Source of the DNA: an uncultured Bacilli bacterium
GTDB lineage: Bacteria; Bacillota_I; Bacilli_A; RF39; UBA660
Length of the DNA: 6,707 bases
Reading direction: 5' to 3'
NCBI GenBank assembly: GCA_947623645.1
Contig: CANQHK010000066.1
Location: forward strand, 1 to 6,707
Shown: in pieces, positions 1 through 4,756 of the stretch
Numbering within the stretch: the stretch's first letter is position 1
Layout: each line of letters starts with the position of its first letter
The notes under the pieces: generated by a model
Told to the model about the DNA's origin: nothing
Seen by the model: the letters and a program-made list of their open reading frames with translations, nothing else
The model's database searches: none
Position numbers and translations under genes: made by a program

Positions 1-1628
1 GTATTCATGCTCATGCATACAAATGGCTAAGTTATGGATATTTACAACCTGGAGATTATTCCAAAAGATTTAACGGTGCAAACTTAGGAAATAAAGCAAC
101 GGGATTAAATGTAAAATATGCATCTGATCCTTATTGGGGAGAAAAAGCAGCATCTTATTACTATCGTTTAGATTCCTATTATGGATTACAAGATTATAAT
201 TATTATTCACTCGCTGTAAAAAATGATAGTACAACGGTTGTTTATCCAAAGAAAAGCCCTAAAAATAATGGATTAAATGTTTCTAGTAGTTATTATAAAT
301 TAACTTTAAAGGATACACCAATTGTAATTGTTGAAGAAGTTCAAGGAGATGCTGTCAACGGGAATACAACTTGGTATAAAGTTATGAGTGACCCAACTTT
401 GGATACATCTTTAGAATATACAGGTAGTAGTAAATCAAATCCTCGTGTTTCTTATGGATGGGATTATAGTTATGTGTATGTTCCAGCAGCATATTTCACA
501 AAGATTAATCAAACTTCTCCAAAAAATCCAAAGGACATTGTAAAATATGGAGAGGTAGTAACGCCAGTAGAACCTGAACCAACGCCTAGTAATACTCCAA
601 CACCTACGCCTACAACTCCTACAAATCCAAGTAAACCAGAGAATGATAATGCTCCATCAACCAATAATCCAGCAGGAAATCTATCCATGAAAAATGGAAA
701 TTTATATTATTTTGAATCTTTAAATTATAAAGATAATTTATTACAAGTAAGTGGATTCTTAGCAATGACTGGAATGAATAATAGAATTAGTGATAATATA
801 TCTCATCGTCTAATATTTAAAGATGTAAATTCTTCACAAGAATATATTTATCAATTAGATCGTTGGACTTCTTCTACTCCATTTGAAATGACGAACTCTG
901 ATGAGAAAACTCGATATGACTATTCGGGAGGTTGGTTTAAAGGAAGTATTGATGTTTCTACCTTACCTCAAGGAGATTATCAAGTATATATTGAAGAATC
1001 CAATGGAGTAAACAGAACAAGAGCAAACTTTAATAATCTATTCTTTAAAGATATGATAAGAAAGTTTACAACAACCAATGGAAAAGGATTCGATTTCCAA
1101 ATGAACTATTATGATAAAAATGTTCCGATGGAAGTAACTGTTCGAGATGCAGGGTTAATCTCAACAGCTATGCCACCTACCATAGATACGATGTTTAATT
1201 CTTTTGAAAAATTAGAATTTTCTGGAAATACATTACATATTCGCGGAACTTCTCATAGTGTTGGAGTAGGATACGGAAGAGGAGTCGATGTAAACCGTAA
1301 AATTATTTTAGAAAATACTTCTTCTTTTGAACGCTATACCTATAATGCTGGTTCCATTACAAACGGAGATTATGTTGTAAGTCTTCGAGCAAGTGATGGA
1401 AAAGATAAAACAAGGGCATGGTTTGATACTAAAATAGACATATCCTCTTTGCCAAAGGGAATCTATGCAATTTATATTAAAACAACAGGAGATGGTGGAG
1501 AAGACTACGGAGAATTAAATGATGTTTTATACACAAAGGTAGACCAAAGAGCAACAATTGCCGGAAAAACTGTATATTTAAGAAGAGTAGATAATAAACG
1601 GTTTCGAATTGAATTAGTCATTGAATAA
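1..1628 (+). CDS. Secreted endo-beta-N-acetylglucosaminidase (peptidoglycan hydrolase), 3' part
   Basis: The reading frame is open from base 3 to the TAA at 1626-1628 and encodes 541 residues; the start lies outside the window. The first ~65 residues carry the end of a LytD/Atl-type glucosaminidase fold, with the hallmark GNKATGLNVKYASDPYWGEK. This family cleaves the glycan strands of peptidoglycan outside the membrane. The catalytic Glu would lie upstream and is not visible. Residues ~70-175 look like an SH3-type wall-binding module (inference). Residues ~188-217 are a Pro/Thr linker (PTPSNTPTPTPTTPTNPSK). After that come two related beta-rich domains, ~237-380 and ~408-541, which share I-D-[VI]-S-[ST]-L-P-[QK]-G-x-Y-x-[VI]-Y-I. 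There is no LPXTG-type sorting signal; the protein ends RFRIELVIE. Confidence is high for the enzyme class and low for the role of the C-terminal pair. Confidence 0.88.
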   Translation, partial: IHAHAYKWLSYGYLQPGDYSKRFNGANLGNKATGLNVKYASDPYWGEKAASYYYRLDSYYGLQDYNYYSLAVKNDSTTVVYPKKSPKNNGLNVSSSYYKLTLKDTPIVIVEEVQGDAVNGNTTWYKVMSDPTLDTSLEYTGSSKSNPRVSYGWDYSYVYVPAAYFTKINQTSPKNPKDIVKYGEVVTPVEPEPTPSNTPTPTPTTPTNPSKPENDNAPSTNNPAGNLSMKNGNLYYFESLNYKDNLLQVSGFLAMTGMNNRISDNISHRLIFKDVNSSQEYIYQLDRWTSSTPFEMTNSDEKTRYDYSGGWFKGSIDVSTLPQGDYQVYIEESNGVNRTRANFNNLFFKDMIRKFTTTNGKGFDFQMNYYDKNVPMEVTVRDAGLISTAMPPTIDTMFNSFEKLEFSGNTLHIRGTSHSVGVGYGRGVDVNRKIILENTSSFERYTYNAGSITNGDYVVSLRASDGKDKTRAWFDTKIDISSLPKGIYAIYIKTTGDGGEDYGELNDVLYTKVDQRATIAGKTVYLRRVDNKRFRIELVIE

Positions 1629-1649
1629 AAATAAAATCATATATTGAAG

Positions 1650-1685
1650 TAGAAAGATTCATAGGTTTATGGTCTTTCTATTTTT
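1650..1685 (+). terminator. Intrinsic terminator of the glucosaminidase gene
   Basis: TAGAAAGA (1650-1657) pairs perfectly with TCTTTCTA (1673-1680). The 8-bp stem has a loop of about 15 nt, or 11 nt if two G-T wobbles form. TTTTT follows directly at 1681-1685. It lies 22 bases after the stop codon. Confidence 0.75.
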
Positions 1686-1815
1686 GTTGTGGAAAAAGCA
1701 AAATAAACCTCGATATTAAATTTACAAAGATAAAAAAAGAATTCAGCAATTTTAGGCAAAGAAAATATATCAAATGCCAAAAGGCGAATACATTATAATA
1801 AAGGAGGAACAAAAA

Positions 1816-2169
1816 ATGTTTGATAGAAATTGTTGTCAGTCATCAAGACAAAATGAATTCAATGCAGAATTTAATGCTGATACGATGAATGTTGATATGG
1901 ACGTAAGTCTTAATCAAGGAATGATGGGAAATATGGGAGGTAATATGGGACCTGTTATGGGTGGAACTACACAAGCACCAATCGTTGAACCTATGCAAGA
2001 AAGACAAATTCATAGAACCATTATGCATGAAGTTCCACACGTTTGTCCAATGCGTACAAAAGTAATTAATCACCACATTTTCCGTCATACTTATCAACCA
2101 TCTTATTCTTGCTGTGAAGAAAATACTTGTAGCACAATCAACTGTGGATCATGCTGTAATTTTAGATAA
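1816..2169 (+). CDS. CotD-like spore coat protein
   Basis: This 117-residue protein starts at the ATG at 1816, which has AAGGAGG at 1801-1807 and an 8-base gap. An upstream in-frame ATG at 1774 has no ribosome binding site and is rejected. The N-terminal half is Asn-, Met- and Gly-rich (MMGNMGGNMGPVMGG). The second half carries the CotD-type core: His- and Cys-rich, with PHVCPMRTKVINHHIFRH followed by a Tyr/Pro segment and CCEENTC. There are nine Cys in total, clustered at 6-7, 99-100 and 105-114, which fits disulfide or metal cross-linking in the coat (inference). CotD proteins are structural parts of the inner coat, made in the mother cell. The gene is flanked by terminators, so it is probably monocistronic. 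I found no convincing sporulation promoter directly upstream. Family assignment is by motif recognition, so it could be a more distant coat protein. Confidence 0.75.
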   Translation: MFDRNCCQSSRQNEFNAEFNADTMNVDMDVSLNQGMMGNMGGNMGPVMGGTTQAPIVEPMQERQIHRTIMHEVPHVCPMRTKVINHHIFRHTYQPSYSCCEENTCSTINCGSCCNFR

Positions 2170-2187
2170 GACCATTTGGTCTTTTTT
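2168..2187 (+). terminator. Terminator overlapping the coat gene's stop codon
   Basis: AAGACC (2168-2173) pairs with GGTCTT (2178-2183) around a 4-base loop, and the T run spans 2182-2187. The last two bases of the TAA stop (2167-2169) form the base of the stem. Confidence 0.75.
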
Positions 2188-2224
2188 CTTTGATGTAAAG
2201 TTTTGTCTAATTATTAGAAAACTA

Positions 2225-2253
2225 TTGTACATTTTTTTAAATCAGTTTATGAT
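2225..2253 (+). promoter_or_regulatory. Candidate sigma-A promoter for rpoZ
   Basis: TTGTAC (2225-2230) and TATGAT (2248-2253) are separated by 17 bases. The -35 matches TTGACA at only three positions and the -10 matches TATAAT at five of six. Transcription would start near 2260, just upstream of the ribosome binding site at 2264. The coat gene's terminator lies upstream, so rpoZ needs a promoter here. Confidence 0.5.
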
Positions 2254-2263
2254 AATAATAGGG

Positions 2264-2271
2264 AAGGTGAT
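2264..2271 (+). promoter_or_regulatory. Ribosome binding site fixing the rpoZ start
   Basis: AAGGTGAT lies 4 bases before the GTG at 2276. It supports that GTG over the in-frame ATG at 2249, which lies upstream of this site and inside the candidate -10 element. Confidence 0.6.
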
Positions 2272-2275
2272 AGGT

Positions 2276-2479
2276 GTGATATATCCATCAATCGATAAAA
2301 TTTTAAATATTGTAGATTCAAAATATCAACTTGTTCATATTATTGCTAAACGAAGCAAAGAGATGACAAAGGAAAAAAATTTCCAAATGCCAGTCAAATA
2401 CTATATCTCTAAAAAGAATTTAGGAAGAGCTTTAGAAGAAGTTGCAGATGGCTATATACTTATGAAAGATTCTGAGTAA
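2276..2479 (+). CDS. rpoZ: DNA-directed RNA polymerase subunit omega
   Basis: This 67-residue protein starts at a GTG. The omega family's N-terminus is immediately recognisable (YPSIDKILNIVDSKYQLV), followed by IIAKRSKEM and, near the end, KNLGRALEEVADGYI. Omega binds the beta-prime subunit and helps assemble and stabilise RNA polymerase. The length is typical of the Bacillus protein. The GTG start is chosen because it places the first residue exactly where family members begin (M-x-YPSID) and because AAGGTGAT precedes it. In many Firmicutes rpoZ follows gmk; here it stands between a spore coat gene and recX, with its own terminator. Confidence 0.92.
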   Translation: MIYPSIDKILNIVDSKYQLVHIIAKRSKEMTKEKNFQMPVKYYISKKNLGRALEEVADGYILMKDSE

Positions 2480-2488
2480 TCTTTTTTT
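2465..2488 (+). terminator. Terminator overlapping the end of rpoZ
   Basis: AAAGATT (2465-2471) pairs with AATCTTT (2478-2484) around a 6-base loop, with T's through 2488. The upstream arm lies inside the last codons of rpoZ and the TAA (2477-2479) spans the loop-stem junction. The stem is AT-rich, so termination may be partial. Confidence 0.55.
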
Positions 2489-2503
2489 CTTTTGTCATTT
2501 TAA

Positions 2504-2532
2504 TTGACGAACATTTATTCTGGTGTTATACT
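2504..2532 (+). promoter_or_regulatory. Strong sigma-A promoter of recX with extended -10
   Basis: TTGACG (-35, 2504-2509) and TATACT (-10, 2527-2532) are exactly 17 bases apart, and TG at 2524-2525 gives an extended -10 (TGnTATACT). It is the best vegetative promoter in the window. Transcription should begin near 2539, leaving only about 11 bases of leader before the GTG at 2550. Confidence 0.8.
2508..2521 (+). promoter_or_regulatory. LexA/DinR-like SOS operator in the recX promoter
   Basis: CGAACATTTATTCT resembles the Firmicute LexA box (core GAAC-N4-GTTC; here GAAC-ATTT-ATTC, 7 of 8 core bases). It lies between the -35 and -10 of the recX promoter, where a bound repressor would block polymerase. 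RecX regulates RecA, so SOS control is plausible. The match is imperfect in the right half. Confidence 0.45.
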
Positions 2533-2538
2533 TTTTTT

Positions 2539-2545
2539 AGGTGAT
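2539..2545 (+). promoter_or_regulatory. Ribosome binding site fixing the recX start
   Basis: AGGTGAT ends 4 bases before the GTG at 2550, the same geometry as rpoZ. A GTG at 2541 in the same frame overlaps this site and is therefore unlikely to be the start. Confidence 0.6.
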
Positions 2546-2549
2546 CGTT

Positions 2550-3281
2550 GTGGTAATAAAAAAATTTTCAAAATTGAAAGACGGGATGTACAAAGTATTA
2601 TTAGAAGATTCTTCTTTTGAAATTCACGAAGAACTAATTTTAAAATATGAACTTCTAATGAAAAAAGAAATTTCTATTGAACAAATCAATCAATTAGAAA
2701 AAGAAAACGTACAATATAAAGCTTATAATATTGCTCTTAAAGAGTTGAAAAAAAGATTGCGATCAACCAAAGAATTAAAAGAAATTTTAAAGAAAAATGA
2801 GGTAGATAACAAAATAATAGAAAAAGTTATCGAACAGCTAAAACAACAAGGATATTTGGATGATAATATTTATACAGATAGCTATATCCATGATCGAATC
2901 CTTTTATCATCAGATGGACCTTTAAAAATAAAAAAAGATCTACAAGTTAAAGGAATTTTACCTAACACTATAGAAGAAAAAATAAAACAATTTACTCCAC
3001 AAATGGAAGAAGAGCGAATGAATAAGATAATTCAAAAACAATTAAAACAAAATCGTAAAAGTATTTATGAATTTCGTTTAAAGATGCAACAATTTTTTAA
3101 TCATTTAGGATATCATTCAGAAGTAGTACAATTAATTTTAGAAAATATTTCCTATGATGAAAAGAAGATTTATGAAATGGAATATCAAAAAATTTATAGA
3201 AGATTAGCCAAGAAATATCAAGGAAAAGAGTTAGAAAACAGAATTCGCCAAAAATTATATCAAAAAGGTTTTAAAATATAA
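2550..3281 (+). CDS. recX: RecX family regulator of RecA
   Basis: This protein has 243 residues from the GTG at 2550, close to the Bacillus RecX length. The N-terminal ~55 residues precede the helical repeats. RecX hallmarks follow: LKKRLRSTKELKEIL (~66-80), GYLDDNIYTDSYI (~101-113), then DGPLKIKKDLQVKGI. RecX binds RecA filaments in the cytoplasm and modulates their extension and recombinase activity. The second half is Lys/Gln-rich and fits the remaining three-helix repeats. The gene has its own promoter containing a LexA-like box and converges on prsA. recA is not in this window. Confidence 0.88.
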   Translation: MVIKKFSKLKDGMYKVLLEDSSFEIHEELILKYELLMKKEISIEQINQLEKENVQYKAYNIALKELKKRLRSTKELKEILKKNEVDNKIIEKVIEQLKQQGYLDDNIYTDSYIHDRILLSSDGPLKIKKDLQVKGILPNTIEEKIKQFTPQMEEERMNKIIQKQLKQNRKSIYEFRLKMQQFFNHLGYHSEVVQLILENISYDEKKIYEMEYQKIYRRLAKKYQGKELENRIRQKLYQKGFKI

Positions 3282-3320
3282 AGACTAACTAGGAAAATCA
3301 ATTCTAGTTAGTCTTTTTTT
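3281..3320. terminator. Bidirectional terminator between recX and prsA
   Basis: AAGACTAACTAG (3281-3292) pairs perfectly with CTAGTTAGTCTT (3304-3315), a 12-bp stem with an 11-base loop. On the plus strand TTTTTTT (3314-3320) follows. On the minus strand the stem is followed by a looser T-rich stretch (TATATTTT). The stem begins at the last A of the recX stop codon, and the T run overlaps the prsA stop codon. Confidence 0.88.
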
Positions 3321-4323
3321 ATTCTTCTGAGTTTTTATCGTTGTCCTTTGCTTCATTCAAAGCATTTTGAATATAAGTTTCATATTGCGTTTTTAATTCT
3401 TTGTCTTGAATATCCATTTTGTATTCTTTTCTAAGTTCATCCAAACCAGTTATTTGTAGAGTGCTATCATCATCTATTTTTTGTTCCATTAGATTATCGA
3501 TAATTTCACTTTTAACACTCTTTAATTCTGGTTTTTCTTTTTGGTCTACTCTTAAAATAATATGATATCCATAAGAAGTTTTTACAGGTTCAGTCGTATA
3601 TTCTCCATTCTTAAGTTTAAGAGTTGCTTTCTCAAAACTATCTTCCATTTTTCCATGAGAGAAATATCCTAAATCTCCACCTTTATCTTTCGTATCATCA
3701 TCTTTCGAATATTGTTTTGCTAAATCTTCAAATTTTTCTCCATTTTTTAATTTTGTGATGACTTCTTCTGCAGTTTTTAATGCTTCTTCTTCAGCAGCAG
3801 TTTTTTCAGCAGTAGTCATATCATCTGTTACATCTGGTTCAATTAAAATATGGCTTGCTTTAATATCTCCAAAAATTTCATCATCATAATACTTTTGAAT
3901 CTCTTTATCCGTAATATTTTCTTTGACGTAGTCTTCTACAGCTTTATTTCTTCTAAATTGCAAAGATAGATATTCTCTTAAACCTTCCATTGTACTAACA
4001 CCAAAATAACTTTGGGTTTGTTGTAATAAGAGTTGTTCTGTCCCAAACGTATCTAACCAACTAGAAATTTGACTTTCAACTTCACTCTTTTCTTCTTCCA
4101 TCAAATCTTTTCCATATTTCTTTTCTAAGATTTGTTTGTCCATCATTTCAAGTAGAGAATTTAGCGCGTATTTATTTTTAACATTTTCATACAAATCATC
4201 TACAGAGATAGACCCATTAGACAAAGTTACAACTGCATCTTGTCCATTTTCAAGTTTTGCTACTTTTCCACATCCTGTTGCAAGGAAAAATACAATAAAA
4301 CTACCAATTAGTATTTTTTTCAT
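3319..4323 (-). CDS. prsA: PrsA-type lipoprotein foldase (parvulin peptidyl-prolyl isomerase)
   Basis: This 334-residue protein starts at the ATG at 4323, preceded by AAAGGAGGG (4328-4336). Residues 1-17 are a lipoprotein signal peptide with the lipobox LATGC, so Cys18 would be lipidated and the mature protein anchored on the outer face of the membrane. An N-terminal SurA/PrsA-like helical region (~25-150) precedes a parvulin domain (~154-262) with ASHILI (His158), GGDLGYF and YGYHII (His254). The family folds secreted proteins as they leave the Sec channel. An Ala/Glu-rich insertion (~163-185) follows the first strand of the parvulin domain. The C-terminal tail is Asn/Asp/Glu-rich. The secreted glucosaminidase and the sortase are plausible clients (inference). 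Confidence 0.9.
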   Translation of the reverse strand: MKKILIGSFIVFFLATGCGKVAKLENGQDAVVTLSNGSISVDDLYENVKNKYALNSLLEMMDKQILEKKYGKDLMEEEKSEVESQISSWLDTFGTEQLLLQQTQSYFGVSTMEGLREYLSLQFRRNKAVEDYVKENITDKEIQKYYDDEIFGDIKASHILIEPDVTDDMTTAEKTAAEEEALKTAEEVITKLKNGEKFEDLAKQYSKDDDTKDKGGDLGYFSHGKMEDSFEKATLKLKNGEYTTEPVKTSYGYHIILRVDQKEKPELKSVKSEIIDNLMEQKIDDDSTLQITGLDELRKEYKMDIQDKELKTQYETYIQNALNEAKDNDKNSEE

Positions 4324-4350
4324 AATGCCCTCCTTTAAAAATACAATATT

Positions 4351-4379
4351 ATCATAGCAGACTTTCCAAGAAAAAACAA
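4351..4379 (-). promoter_or_regulatory. Candidate sigma-A promoter of prsA
   Basis: Read on the minus strand, TTGTTT (4379-4374) and TATGAT (4356-4351) are 17 bases apart. TGC directly before the -10 gives an extended TGn element. The -35 is weak. A 13-base palindrome, AAAACA-A-TGTTTT (4373-4385), covers the -35 and could be an operator. Confidence 0.5.
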
Positions 4380-4408
4380 TGTTTTCTCAAAAATAATTTT
4401 GTTGCCCG

Positions 4409-4436
4409 CACATTTTTTTGGAAATACCATACAATA
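4409..4436 (+). promoter_or_regulatory. Sigma-K-type mother-cell sporulation promoter
   Basis: CAC at 4409-4411, a 16-base spacer (4412-4427) and CATACAATA at 4428-4436 match the late mother-cell sigma-K pattern mAC-N16-CATAnnnTA at every fixed position. CATACAAT also fits the sigma-E -10, but no sigma-E -35 is present at the right distance. The predicted start near 4443 is just ahead of the first YjcZ-type gene, a sporulation family. Confidence 0.65.
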
Positions 4437-4465
4437 CTGTGAGTAGTGAAAAGGAGGGAAAAGAT

Positions 4466-4546
4466 ATGGGTAATTACGTATCTAATTCTGCAATCGTCTT
4501 AGTTTTATTCATTTTACTTGTAATTATACTTGGTGCATACATTTAA
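4466..4546 (+). CDS. YjcZ-type sporulation micropeptide, 26 aa
   Basis: This is a 26-residue single-span membrane peptide. The start ATG at 4466 has AAGGAGG at 4451-4457. After a short polar head (MGNYVSN) the rest is one hydrophobic helix, with LVLFILLVIILGAYI at the end. This matches the C-terminal signature of the YjcZ/YhfH-like family of tiny proteins found in spore formers (pattern F-I-L-L-x-I-x-x-G-A). Members are made during sporulation, and their molecular role is not established. The usual Gly/Tyr-rich N-terminus is missing. It lies 19 bases before a second such gene and is probably co-transcribed with it from the sigma-K-like promoter. Confidence 0.72.
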   Translation: MGNYVSNSAIVLVLFILLVIILGAYI

Positions 4547-4565
4547 TTTAAAGGAGGTGTCTCGT

Positions 4566-4679
4566 ATGTGTTGTGAAAATAATAACCAAAATACCTCAAG
4601 AGGTGGAAGCGGTTATGTTATAATAATTGTTTTATATATTCTATTAGCAATTATTTTAGGTGCATGGGTTTCTTGTTAA
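4566..4679 (+). CDS. YjcZ-type sporulation micropeptide, 37 aa, with terminal cysteines
   Basis: This 37-residue peptide has AAGGAGGTG at 4551-4559 and an ATG at 4566. The hydrophilic N-terminus, MCCENNNQNTSRGGSGY, has an Asn-rich part and the Gly-rich turn typical of YjcZ proteins. One transmembrane helix follows (VIIIVLYILLAIILGAWV), and the peptide ends in SC. Cysteines at positions 2, 3 and 37 bracket the helix and could be cross-linked or acylated (inference). It is a diverged paralogue of the gene just upstream; the two share I-L-L-x-I-I-L-G-A. Confidence 0.72.
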   Translation: MCCENNNQNTSRGGSGYVIIIVLYILLAIILGAWVSC

Positions 4680-4703
4680 TTAGAAATCCTTTTCTAAATT
4701 TTG
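4680..4703 (+). terminator. Weak hairpin right after the YjcZ pair
   Basis: TTAGAAA (4680-4686) pairs with TTTCTAA (4691-4697) around a 4-base loop and is followed by ATTTTG. The T tail is short, so this is at best a partial terminator ahead of the stronger one at 4710-4756. Confidence 0.35.
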
Positions 4704-4709
4704 TATGAA

Positions 4710-4756
4710 AAAAGCACAATAACAAATATTATTTTTGTTAGAGTGCTTTTATTTTT
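4710..4756. terminator. Bidirectional terminator between the YjcZ pair and the sortase
   Basis: AAAAGCAC (4710-4717) pairs with GTGCTTTT (4743-4750). After a 2x2 internal loop, TAACAAA (4720-4726) pairs with TTTGTTA (4734-4740). T-rich tails follow on both strands: TTTTATTTTT on plus, and TTTT then TTCATAC on minus. The sortase stop codon (4751-4749 on minus) sits in the base of the stem. Confidence 0.85.

Noticed and set aside
1787..1800. AATACATTATAATA ahead of the coat gene, resembling a sigma-E/sigma-K -10 or a TATAAT -10
   Set aside because: Transcription would start inside the AAGGAGG ribosome binding site and no matching -35 sits at the right distance.
1843..2097. 84-codon open frame on the minus strand within the coat gene
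   Set aside because: Its sequence mirrors the His/Cys/Met-rich coat protein; it has no ribosome binding site and resembles no known protein.
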